Assembly (NCBI GenBank): GCA_027064285.1
Contig: JAMOPX010000021.1
Location: 1-21,912 of the forward strand
Source of the DNA: Desulfobacterales bacterium
GTDB lineage: Bacteria > Desulfobacterota > DSM-4660 > Desulfatiglandales > JALVZP01
DNA length: 21,912 nt
Direction of reading: 5' to 3'
In this document: positions 6,577 through 13,872 of the stretch, piece by piece
How the letters are laid out: each line of letters begins with the position of its first letter
How positions within the stretch are numbered: position 1 is the first letter of the stretch
Program-made: the position numbers and the translations under genes
The notes under the pieces: generated by a model
Databases searched by the model: none
Told to the model about the DNA's origin: nothing
The model's input: only the letters and a program-made list of their open reading frames with translations

Positions 6577-7443
6577 ATGCCTTATATAGGAGCGCATATA
6601 TCCATATCAGGTGGGATGGAAAAGGCGCTTTTTAAGGGTAAAAGGCTTGGATGTGAAGTGGTGCAGATATTTACCCATAATACAAGTAGTTGGTACATGA
6701 AACCTATATCTTCAGAACAATTAGAGCTTTTTGAAAAAGCAAAAAAAGAGACAAAAGTAATCCCTGTTTCTGTGCATGTTGGATATTTGATAAATCTTGC
6801 CTCCTTTGAAGACAAAATATGGAAAAATTCTGTAAATGCTTTAAAAAAGGAAATTCAAAGAGCGGAGTTGCTTGGAATCCCATATGTAGTCATGCATCCA
6901 GGAGCACATAAAGGGGTAGGTGAAAAAGAAGGAATAAAAAGGATTTCAGAAGGACTTAAAGAGGTTATTTCTGAAACCTCGCAAAAAACCAAAATACTGC
7001 TTGAGACAACAGCGGGACAAGGTACCAGTATTGGATATAGATTTGAACATCTATCAGAAATAATGGAGAGGGTAAATTCTCCGAACAGGATGGGTATTTG
7101 TCTTGATACATGTCATATCTTTTCTGCTGGTTATGATTTTAGGACAAAAGAACAATATGAGGCTCTTATTAGAGAGCTTGAAAGGATTATAGGAATTGAT
7201 TATGTTTTTTTAATCCATATAAACGATTCTAAAAAAGAATGTGGCTCAAGAGTAGATAGACATATGCACATAGGAAAAGGTAAAATAGGAGAAAAAGGTT
7301 TAGCCTATTTCTTAAAAGATAACAGATTTAAAGAAGTACCTTTTATTATTGAGACTCCAAAAGAGAAGTATGGTAAGGGAATAGATTATGACATAATAAA
7401 CCTGCAAAGGCTCAAACAGATAATAAGAGGAGAAAGACTATGA
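6577..7443 (+). CDS. nfo: Endonuclease IV (deoxyribonuclease IV, AP endonuclease)
   Basis: A 288-residue TIM-barrel enzyme that cleaves 5' of abasic sites in base excision repair. All nine metal ligands known from E. coli Nfo align with a constant offset of 2: His67, His107, Glu143, Asp177, His180, His214, Asp227, His229 and Glu259. They lie in the motifs SVHVGY, MHPGAH, LLETTAGQGT, CLDTCHIFSAGYD, HINDSK, VDRHMHIG and IIETPKE, so the enzyme should be a complete tri-zinc hydrolase. The ATG is preceded by GGGAG in the tail of the aminotransferase pseudogene. It overlaps the DUF1178 gene by ATGA, indicating translational coupling. Confidence 0.96.
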   Translation: MPYIGAHISISGGMEKALFKGKRLGCEVVQIFTHNTSSWYMKPISSEQLELFEKAKKETKVIPVSVHVGYLINLASFEDKIWKNSVNALKKEIQRAELLGIPYVVMHPGAHKGVGEKEGIKRISEGLKEVISETSQKTKILLETTAGQGTSIGYRFEHLSEIMERVNSPNRMGICLDTCHIFSAGYDFRTKEQYEALIRELERIIGIDYVFLIHINDSKKECGSRVDRHMHIGKGKIGEKGLAYFLKDNRFKEVPFIIETPKEKYGKGIDYDIINLQRLKQIIRGERL

Positions 7444-7880
7444 TAATATTTGATTTAGAATGTTCTAATGGACATATATTCGAAGGATGGTTTGATAGTG
7501 CAGACGCATTTGAGGAGCAAAAAAACAAAGGACTTATAAATTGTCCTTACTGTAATGATACAAATGTAAAGAGAATACTTTCTCCTGTAAGAGTAGCTCA
7601 TAGGAGAAAAGAAGAGCCTGAGAAAATGAATAAACAGTCACAAGATAAGTATATAGATTATGAAAAGCTTTATAAGGATTTTGTTGACTATATAAAAAAT
7701 AATTCAGAAGATGTAGGACCTGACTTTGCAAAGGAAGCACTCAAGATGCATTATGGTGTTACTGAAAAGAGAAATATAAGAGGAACAGCCACGGAAGAGG
7801 AAGAGAAGATTCTACGGGAAGAAGGAATAGAATTCTTTAAGATCCCCATGCCAAAGGAAAAAGACGAGAACAAACATTAA
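7440..7880 (+). CDS. DUF1178 family protein, zinc-ribbon-like
   Basis: A 146-residue protein of the DUF1178 (COG5319-type) family, function unknown. It begins MIIFDLECSNGHIFEGWF with Cys8 and His12. Cys35 and Cys38 (CPYC) follow, giving a likely Cys/His metal site in the first 50 residues. The remainder is charged and helical and ends in a Lys/Glu-rich tail. It starts within the nfo stop codon (ATGA overlap). Its last 69 bases are overlapped on the opposite strand by the 3' end of pgpA, so the two stop codons are interleaved with no room for a terminator between them. Confidence 0.85.
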   Translation: MIIFDLECSNGHIFEGWFDSADAFEEQKNKGLINCPYCNDTNVKRILSPVRVAHRRKEEPEKMNKQSQDKYIDYEKLYKDFVDYIKNNSEDVGPDFAKEALKMHYGVTEKRNIRGTATEEEEKILREEGIEFFKIPMPKEKDENKH

Positions 7881-8315
7881 AGCATAACTTATTGCACCTG
7901 CTAACAAATCATCTATAACTATTCCCAGCCCTCCTCGTAGGTTTTCTGCCATATTAATGGGAAAGGGTTTTAAGATATCCAAGAGTCTAAATAGGATAAA
8001 ACCCACAGCAATATACCTCCACTTAAATGGCATAAAAATACAACATACAAGCATTCCAGCTACTTCATCAATCACTATCTGTTTTGGATCTTTTTCTCCA
8101 AAGATTTTTTCAGCATATTCAGATACAGCTATACTCAGACAGAGTATAGAAACCAATACGATAATTCGCATCCATAATGACCAATTTCTCAACAAAAAAA
8201 GAACCGGAATGCTCGCTATTGATGCAAATGTACCGGGAGCTAAAGGGAGAAAACCACATCCAAACCATGTAGATATGATAATTATCACTGCTTTTTTTGT
8301 GCCCTTTATACCCAT
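7812..8315 (-). CDS. pgpA: Phosphatidylglycerophosphatase A
   Basis: A 167-residue membrane protein that dephosphorylates phosphatidylglycerol phosphate in phospholipid synthesis. Family motifs are GFLPLAPGTF (residues 21-30), IVIDEVAGMLV (80-90), FRLLDILKPFPI (109-120) and the acidic IDDLLAG (134-140). About four hydrophobic segments are present, including 35-65 and 141-155. Length is typical. The final 22 codons lie antisense to the end of the DUF1178 gene. The start overlaps the 3' end of the znuB-like gene by 10 bases. Only an A/G-rich tract, not a clear Shine-Dalgarno, precedes the ATG, so coupling to the upstream gene is likely. Confidence 0.93.
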   Translation of the reverse strand: MGIKGTKKAVIIIISTWFGCGFLPLAPGTFASIASIPVLFLLRNWSLWMRIIVLVSILCLSIAVSEYAEKIFGEKDPKQIVIDEVAGMLVCCIFMPFKWRYIAVGFILFRLLDILKPFPINMAENLRGGLGIVIDDLLAGAISYALMFVLVFFLWHGDLKEFYSFFP

Positions 8316-9124
8316 CTTTTTCTTTTTTTAAATGCCCTTAAAAGGTAAGATATAAAAAATCCAACTCCTGCTACTACTATAATGGAAGCCCCTGCAGATA
8401 TATTAAAATAATAAGAGATCCAGAGGCCAGATATAGAAAAAAACATCGCAAACACAGAAGAAAGTGCCATCATCTTGGCAAAAGAAGAGGTGTAATTTTC
8501 TGCAATGTAAGGGGGGATAGACATCAGGGCAATCACAAGTATAAGTCCTACCATTCTCATAGCTATAATAACTGAGATAGCGGTAAATATAAGAGTAAGA
8601 AAATAAAGAGGTATTACCGGAATACCTATAACATAACTAAATTCTTCATCATAGGATATTGCTAAAAGCTCTTTATAAAACAGGTACACCCAGCCTATAA
8701 GCAGAATTGTAAAAAAAGCGCTTACATATATCTCTTTTTTTGAAATACTCAATATACTGCCAAATAAATAGCTCATAAGATTTACATTATATCCACGGGT
8801 CAAATCCACAAATATTATTCCTATGGCCATACCAATGGCCCAGAGCACACCAATGACTGTATCTGCTCTATCCCTATCTTTTACTGTAGCTAATCCCATA
8901 ATAATAGCATTTAATACAGCAAATATACCTGCTCCTAAGAATGGGGATATCCCTGTATATAAACCAAGCCCTACTCCTCCATATGCAGAATGGGCAATTC
9001 CACCGGTCATAAATACAAGCCTATTTACTACTACCAATGTTCCTATGATTCCACACAGTATGCTTATTATTATGCTTGCAAAAAGGGCATTCCTCATAAA
9101 CTCAAATTGAAGAGCGCTCCACAT
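8306..9124 (-). CDS. Zinc/manganese-type ABC transporter permease (ZnuB/MntB family)
   Basis: A 272-residue integral membrane protein of the ABC-3 permease family for divalent metal uptake. It has seven to eight hydrophobic segments. Family signatures are the GTLVVVNRLVFMTGGIAHSAYGGVGLG region near residues 28-55, the DRADTVIGVLWAIGMAIGI stretch and the RMVGLILVIALMSIPPYIAENYT motif near the last third. An AGGAG lies 9 bases before the ATG. It follows the ATPase gene by 20 bases, and the two would form the membrane core of the importer. No periplasmic binding-protein gene is adjacent. Zinc, manganese and iron cannot be distinguished from sequence. Confidence 0.9.
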   Translation of the reverse strand: MWSALQFEFMRNALFASIIISILCGIIGTLVVVNRLVFMTGGIAHSAYGGVGLGLYTGISPFLGAGIFAVLNAIIMGLATVKDRDRADTVIGVLWAIGMAIGIIFVDLTRGYNVNLMSYLFGSILSISKKEIYVSAFFTILLIGWVYLFYKELLAISYDEEFSYVIGIPVIPLYFLTLIFTAISVIIAMRMVGLILVIALMSIPPYIAENYTSSFAKMMALSSVFAMFFSISGLWISYYFNISAGASIIVVAGVGFFISYLLRAFKKRKRWV

Positions 9125-9144
9125 CCCTTTTTTCTCCTAATTTT

Positions 9145-9906
9145 TTAGTTATGCTCGGGTAGAACTCTGTGTGGAATGCCGTGCGCAATAAGATCAACAG
9201 GACATTCATATGCCATTTCAAGCATTTCCTTTGTGATTTTCCCTTCTTCATGGAAGACAAGTTTTCTGTTCACACATGCAATGGATCTGGCATATCTGGA
9301 TATAACGCCTATGTCATGGGTAATCACTATGATTGTCATTTTTTTATTTAGCTCTTTTAAGATCTCATATAGTCCTGTTTCATGTTCTGGATCAACTCCA
9401 GCAGTAGGTTCATCTAAAAAAAGTATTTCTGGCTCTGTGGCAAGAGCACGAGCAATAAAAACCCTTTGTCTCTGTCCACCTGAAAGTCTACCTACATGAA
9501 GATGTCTATATTCCCATATGTCAAGCATTTTAAGTATCTCTTCTACTTTTTTTCTGTCTTCATCAGTAAATCTTTTACCTAATCTTCTCTTATTAAGTCT
9601 CCCCATAAGGGCTACATCCATTACAGATATAGGAAAGGAAAGTTTAAAATCTGTATGTTGAGGAAGATATCCCAGTTTTTGCCTTACATCTCTCGGGTTT
9701 TTCCCTAATACTTTTATTATGCCTCTGTCAGGTTTAAGTATTCCTAACAACAGTTTTAAAAGGGTGGTTTTTCCTCCTCCATTTGGCCCTATTATTACGC
9801 AGAAATCCCCTTTTTCTACACTAAAACATATATCTTCCAGAACAGGAACATCTTCATAGGAAAAATACACATGTTCAACCTCTATCACTTTATCTTTGGA
9901 GCTCAA
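9145..9906 (-). CDS. Zinc/manganese-type ABC transporter ATP-binding protein (ZnuC/MntA-like)
   Basis: A 253-residue ABC ATPase. Walker A is GPNGGGKTT (40-48), the Q-loop glutamine is Gln83, the signature is LSGGQ (141-145), Walker B is ILFLDE (161-166), and the H-loop is His197 (ITHD). The C-terminal CPVDLIAHGIPHRVLPEH is typical of metal-importer ATPases. The frame begins at TTG (9906), inside the end of nadC, with AGAGGAG 12 bases upstream. A GTG seven codons in, which would remove the first six residues, is an alternative. The overlap with nadC (17 bases) and the following permease gene place it in the valS-nadC-ABC-pgpA transcription unit. This placement is unusual for a metal-regulated importer, which normally has its own Fur/Zur-type promoter. 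Confidence 0.9.
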   Translation of the reverse strand: MSSKDKVIEVEHVYFSYEDVPVLEDICFSVEKGDFCVIIGPNGGGKTTLLKLLLGILKPDRGIIKVLGKNPRDVRQKLGYLPQHTDFKLSFPISVMDVALMGRLNKRRLGKRFTDEDRKKVEEILKMLDIWEYRHLHVGRLSGGQRQRVFIARALATEPEILFLDEPTAGVDPEHETGLYEILKELNKKMTIIVITHDIGVISRYARSIACVNRKLVFHEEGKITKEMLEMAYECPVDLIAHGIPHRVLPEHN

Positions 9907-10738
9907 GACTTATGTCTACTCCTCTTACAGAATGAGTAATTTCTCCTACAGATATAAAATCTACCCCTGTAGCTGCTATTTCTTCCACATTATCTAGTTT
10001 TATTCCTCCTGACACTTCTATAAGCACCTTGCCTTTTGCTATTTGAACAGCCTTTTTTATTTCATCAAGCCCCATGTTATCCAAAAGAACTATATCTACT
10101 CCTGAATCTAAGGCTTCTTTTAATTGACTTAAATCTTCCACTTCTACCTCTATCTTTAAGGTATGAGGTGCATATGCTTTAGCACGCCTAATTGCTTCTT
10201 TTATAGACCCAGCAGCTGAGATATGATTGTCCTTTATAAGTATTCCATCAAAAAGTCCAAAACGATGATTTAGACCCCCACCTATCCTAACAGCATACTT
10301 GTCAAGTATCCTCATTCCAGGAGCAGTCTTTCTGGTATCTAATATTTTTGCCTTGGTATGGGATATTTTTTCTATAAATCTTCTGACCGCGGTGGCAATA
10401 CCGCTCATCCTCTGAAGGAAGTTAAGAGCGGTTCTTTCTGCTTTAAGGATTACAGATACAGGTCCCTTGATATAACAAATAACATCTCCACACTTGACAA
10501 TATCTCCTTCTTTATGAAGTTCTTCAAAAGAGATGTCCTTAGATAAATGTTTAAAAACAGCCTTGAATAGAGGGAGCCCTGCCAGAACAAATTCTTCCTT
10601 AGCTATCAGTCTTGCTTTTGTTTTGCTTTTTTCAGATCTAATTATAGCATCTGTAGTTATATCCCCTGCTCCAATATCTTCTCTAAGGGCAAGCGATATT
10701 ATCTCTTTTATAAGAGGATTGTTTTCTATTTCTATCAT
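9890..10738 (-). CDS. nadC: Nicotinate-nucleotide diphosphorylase (carboxylating), QPRTase
   Basis: A 282-residue quinolinate phosphoribosyltransferase that makes nicotinate mononucleotide, CO2 and pyrophosphate from quinolinate and PRPP in de novo NAD synthesis. Motifs in order: REDIGAGDITT (19-29), ERTALNFLQRMSGIAT (101-116), DTRKTAPGMR (134-143), RIGGGLNHR (151-159), LIKDNH (167-172), LLDNM and EVSGGI near the end, followed by DFISVGEITHS. All belong to the PRPP/quinolinate site. Its ATG overlaps the valS stop as ATGA, so it is translated in coupling with valS. nadA and nadB are not in the window. Confidence 0.96.
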   Translation of the reverse strand: MIEIENNPLIKEIISLALREDIGAGDITTDAIIRSEKSKTKARLIAKEEFVLAGLPLFKAVFKHLSKDISFEELHKEGDIVKCGDVICYIKGPVSVILKAERTALNFLQRMSGIATAVRRFIEKISHTKAKILDTRKTAPGMRILDKYAVRIGGGLNHRFGLFDGILIKDNHISAAGSIKEAIRRAKAYAPHTLKIEVEVEDLSQLKEALDSGVDIVLLDNMGLDEIKKAVQIAKGKVLIEVSGGIKLDNVEEIAATGVDFISVGEITHSVRGVDISLELQR

Positions 10739-13389
10739 GTAATAGACTCAAGAAATCTTAAGCTTTGCTCTAACTTACTGAACTTTTCATTTGCCATATT
10801 TAGCTTTTCTCTTACTTCTTCCACTACATGAGAAGGGGCTTTTTCCACAAAATTTTTATTTTCAAGTTTTTTCTTAAACATTTCTATGTCTTTTTGAGTC
10901 TTTTTTATCTCCTTCATTATCCTCTTTTTCTCTTCTTCTATATTCAGCAGACCTTTGAGTAAAACATAGATAGATATATCTCCTACAATAGATGTGGCAC
11001 AGAAATCTGGTTTTTCCATACCATATCCTATTTTTATATCTTCTGCTTTAGCCAATTCTTTTATATGATGAATATATTCTTCTAAAAGAGCTATCTTTTG
11101 TTCAGGTGCATCAATTGTTACATTTACTCTCTTAGAAGGAGGTATCCTAAGCTCTCCTCTTACATTTCTTATTGCTGTAATTACTTCCATTACAAGACCT
11201 ATTTTTTCAAGTGCTTGTTCATCCTTAAAAAAATCTTCTGGCTCAGGAAACTGAGATATCATAATGCTTTCTCTTTTTCCAGGAAGCCTTTGCCATATCT
11301 CTTCTGTAACAAATGGCATAAAGGGATGAAGAAGCTTAAGTATTGTAGATAGCACATTCAACAAGGTGATCAGAGTGCTTCTTTTTTTATTTTCATCATC
11401 ACCATATAGATACCATTTGGACATTTCTACATACCAATCACAAAATTCATGCCATACAAATTGATAGCATACGCCAGCTGCTTCATTAAATCTATAAGTT
11501 TCAATTGCCTCTGATACATCTTTTACTACTTCAGAAAGTCTTGTTATTATCCACTTATCTTCTATGCTTAGGTCTTCTTTGTTTATTTCAATATCTAAAA
11601 TATCTGTTTCATCTTTTAGATTCATTAGGACAAATCTGGAGGCATTCCATAATTTATTTACAAAGTGTCTGTATCCTATGATCTTTTCTTCAGAAAGTTT
11701 TATATCTCTTCCCTGAGCAGCAAGAGCAGCCAATGTAAAACGAAATGCATCTGTTCCAAATTTGTTCATAACATCCAATGGATCTATGACATTTCCTTTG
11801 GATTTGCTCATTTTTTTTCCTTCTGCATCCCGCACAAGCGCATGTATATAAACATCTCTAAAAGGCACATCACCCATAAAATGAAGACCCATCATCATCA
11901 TTCTTGCTACCCAGAAAAAGAGGATATCAAATCCAGTAACAAGAAGAGAGGTAGGATAGAATAGCTCAAGTTCTTTGGTTTTTTCGGGCCATCCTAAGGT
12001 AGAAAATGGCCAAAGTGCTGAACTAAACCAGGTATCAAGCACATCTTCATCTTGATATAGTTCTTTGCTACCACATTTTAAACATACCTTTATTTCTTCT
12101 TTACTTACATTTATATGACCACAGTTTTTGCAGTACCATGCTGGTATCCTGTGTCCCCACCATATCTGTCTTGAGATGCACCAATCTCTAATGTTGTTCA
12201 TCCACTCAAAATAGACTGCTTCCCAGTTACTTGGAAATATCTTAGTCCTATGTTCTTTTACTGCTTCTATTGCAGGTTTTGCCAAAGGATTTGTCTTTAC
12301 AAACCATTGTTTTGAAAGAAGTGGCTCTATTACAGTTTTGCATCTATAACAATGACCAATAGCAGTCTTATAAGGTTCTATTTTTTCCAAAAGACCTTCT
12401 TTTTCAAGATCTTCTATTATCTTTTTTCTGCATTCAAATCTATCCATTCCTTCATAAGGGCCTGCCAAATCACTCATCTTTCCATTTTCGTCTATCACTT
12501 TTATCCTTTCAAGACTGTGTCTGTTTCCTATCTCAAAATCATTTAAATCATGAGCAGGAGTTATCTTTAAAGCACCTGTGCCAAATTCCATATCTACATA
12601 ATCGTCTGCTATCACAGGAATTGGTCTTCTCAGGATAGGCAAAAGAACCGTTTTACCTATATGCTCTTTGTATCTCTTATCCTTTGGATTTACTGCAACT
12701 GCAGTATCTCCAAGCAGGGTTTCTGGTCTTGTAGTGGCTACTATAAGATAGCCTTCTTGATCCTTAAAAGGATATCTTATGTGGTAAAGGAAGCTGTCTT
12801 TCTCCTCATGTTCTACCTCTATATCTGCAAGGGCGGTATGACATCTGGGACACCAATTTATTATATAGTCATCTTTGTATATAAGACCTTCCTCATAAAG
12901 ACTGACAAATACTTCTTTTACAGCCTTGCTTAGGCCTTCATCCATGGTGAATCTGGTTCTACTCCAGTCACAAGAGCATCCAAGCCTTTTAAGCTGGTTT
13001 ATTATGATATTTCCGTACTTTTCCTTCCATTCCCAGACAAGTTCAATAAATCTTTCTCTGCCTATTTCATGTCTGCTTACCCCTTCTTTTGCGAGCTCCT
13101 TTTCCACCACATTCTGGGTTGCTATTCCAGCATGATCAGTTCCTGGCTGCCACAGCACATTAAATCCTTTCATCCTTTTATATCTACACACAATATCCTG
13201 AATGATATTGTTTAGGGCATGCCCCATATGAAGAAAGCCCGTAACATTAGGGGGTGGTATAACCACACAAAATGGCTCTTTTTTTGAATTTATATCAGGT
13301 TTAAATAGGCCATTTTCTTCCCAAAACTTATACCATTTTTCTTCCACATTCTTTGGATCATAAGATTTCGGCAGTATCTCTTTTTCCAT
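10735..13389 (-). CDS. valS: Valyl-tRNA synthetase
   Basis: An 884-residue class I aminoacyl-tRNA synthetase. The HIGH-type motif is PPPNVTGFLHMGH (45-57) and the KMSKS loop is at 526-530. The editing domain lies roughly at 195-345 with the TTRPETLLGDTA motif (219-230). CPRC (180-183) and a second Cys cluster (420, 423, 436, 439) suggest zinc knuckles. The anticodon-binding helical domain is followed by a C-terminal coiled coil (about 815-880), typical of ValRS. The ATG at 13389 is chosen over an in-frame GTG at 13431 because GAGGAAGG precedes it and the family begins at about this residue. It is the first gene of a unit continuing through nadC, the metal ABC genes and pgpA, and its upstream region carries palindrome A and a TTGACA box. 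Confidence 0.96.
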   Translation of the reverse strand: MEKEILPKSYDPKNVEEKWYKFWEENGLFKPDINSKKEPFCVVIPPPNVTGFLHMGHALNNIIQDIVCRYKRMKGFNVLWQPGTDHAGIATQNVVEKELAKEGVSRHEIGRERFIELVWEWKEKYGNIIINQLKRLGCSCDWSRTRFTMDEGLSKAVKEVFVSLYEEGLIYKDDYIINWCPRCHTALADIEVEHEEKDSFLYHIRYPFKDQEGYLIVATTRPETLLGDTAVAVNPKDKRYKEHIGKTVLLPILRRPIPVIADDYVDMEFGTGALKITPAHDLNDFEIGNRHSLERIKVIDENGKMSDLAGPYEGMDRFECRKKIIEDLEKEGLLEKIEPYKTAIGHCYRCKTVIEPLLSKQWFVKTNPLAKPAIEAVKEHRTKIFPSNWEAVYFEWMNNIRDWCISRQIWWGHRIPAWYCKNCGHINVSKEEIKVCLKCGSKELYQDEDVLDTWFSSALWPFSTLGWPEKTKELELFYPTSLLVTGFDILFFWVARMMMMGLHFMGDVPFRDVYIHALVRDAEGKKMSKSKGNVIDPLDVMNKFGTDAFRFTLAALAAQGRDIKLSEEKIIGYRHFVNKLWNASRFVLMNLKDETDILDIEINKEDLSIEDKWIITRLSEVVKDVSEAIETYRFNEAAGVCYQFVWHEFCDWYVEMSKWYLYGDDENKKRSTLITLLNVLSTILKLLHPFMPFVTEEIWQRLPGKRESIMISQFPEPEDFFKDEQALEKIGLVMEVITAIRNVRGELRIPPSKRVNVTIDAPEQKIALLEEYIHHIKELAKAEDIKIGYGMEKPDFCATSIVGDISIYVLLKGLLNIEEEKKRIMKEIKKTQKDIEMFKKKLENKNFVEKAPSHVVEEVREKLNMANEKFSKLEQSLRFLESIT

Positions 13390-13419
13390 GACCCTTCCTC
13401 TCTTTGTAAATCTGTTCTT

Positions 13420-13448
13420 CTTTAACAGCACCTAAGTTTATTTGTCAA
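13420..13448 (-). promoter_or_regulatory. Predicted valS operon promoter
   Basis: On the minus strand TTGACA (13448-13443) is followed after 17 bases by TTAAAG (13425-13420), 30 bases before the valS start. The -35 is perfect and the -10 is weak (three of six). The -35 lies exactly 8 bases downstream of the palindrome at 13457-13488, so dependence on an activator is a reasonable inference. Confidence 0.5.
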
Positions 13449-13456
13449 GCAAGACA

Positions 13457-13488
13457 GAGGCTGTTCGAAATAGTTTTCGAACAGCCTC
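13457..13488 (-). promoter_or_regulatory. 32-bp palindrome, copy A (operator/activator-site candidate upstream of valS)
   Basis: Perfect 14-bp arms GAGGCTGTTCGAAA and TTTCGAACAGCCTC surround a 4-bp centre. Each arm contains the small palindrome TTCGAA. No run of T follows on either strand, so it is not a canonical intrinsic terminator, although it lies 31 bases after the DUF134 stop. Read in the valS direction it matches copy B at 29 of 32 positions, including three of the four centre bases, and ends 8 bp before a TTGACA. Outside the 32 bp the two copies show no similarity. Confidence 0.7.
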
Positions 13489-13519
13489 AAAAAGTATAAT
13501 TTTAGATTTTATAAATCTT

Positions 13520-13864
13520 CTAAATCTTCTTCCCTTTTCTACATCTATGGCGATGTCTATGACCACATCCGGGTGGTATTACAAAAGTCCCTCCTTTTAT
13601 CCTGAGTGTTTTTCCCATTACAAGGGCATCTGCTACAATAGCTCTTGCTTGAGCTAAGATTCTGCCAAAGGTTTGTCTTGAGACATTCATCATTTTTGCT
13701 GCTGTTTCATGGTCTAATCCTTCAAAATCTGCCAGTCTAATAGCCTCAAATCCTTCAATAGGAAGTAATATTTCCTGTCTACCCCATGGAGGAACCCTAT
13801 TTGGAATAAATATATCAGCAACTGGCGGCCAGTAAACCCTTCTTGGCTTTTTAGGTCTTGGCAT
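13520..13864 (-). CDS. DUF134 (UPF0251) putative DNA-binding protein
   Basis: A 114-residue protein of the DUF134 family. The N-terminus MPRPKKPRRVYWPP is the family hallmark. The middle (about 40-80: GFEAIRLADFEGLDHETAAKMMNVSRQTFGRIL) is a sigma-70 region-4-like helix-turn-helix. The C-terminus ends in a His/Cys-rich tail (CGHRHRHRCRKGKK) that could bind a metal. Function is unknown; DNA binding is a family-level prediction. It lies 8 bases after the pycB stop and is presumably co-transcribed with pycA-pycB. The two palindromes bracket this three-gene unit, so it is a candidate regulator of these sites, though nothing in the sequence proves it. No clear Shine-Dalgarno is present. Confidence 0.85.
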   Translation of the reverse strand: MPRPKKPRRVYWPPVADIFIPNRVPPWGRQEILLPIEGFEAIRLADFEGLDHETAAKMMNVSRQTFGRILAQARAIVADALVMGKTLRIKGGTFVIPPGCGHRHRHRCRKGKKI

Positions 13865-13872
13865 GGATCTAA

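Noticed and set aside
13431..13431. Longer valS frame beginning at GTG 13431
   Set aside because: It adds 14 residues with no family similarity and would reach close to the predicted promoter; ATG 13389 has a good Shine-Dalgarno and the family N-terminus.
13390..13456. T-box leader for valS
   Set aside because: No T-box consensus or sufficiently long structured leader lies between the predicted start of transcription and the valS ATG.
13457..13488. Palindrome A as an ordinary rho-independent terminator of DUF134
   Set aside because: No U-tract follows the stem on either strand, and the matching copy B lies between divergent genes. Kept as an alternative explanation, not as the call.
13442..13657. 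Plus-strand 71-residue open frame over the valS-DUF134 gap
   Set aside because: It runs antisense to the end of DUF134 and through palindrome A; no ribosome binding site or family similarity.
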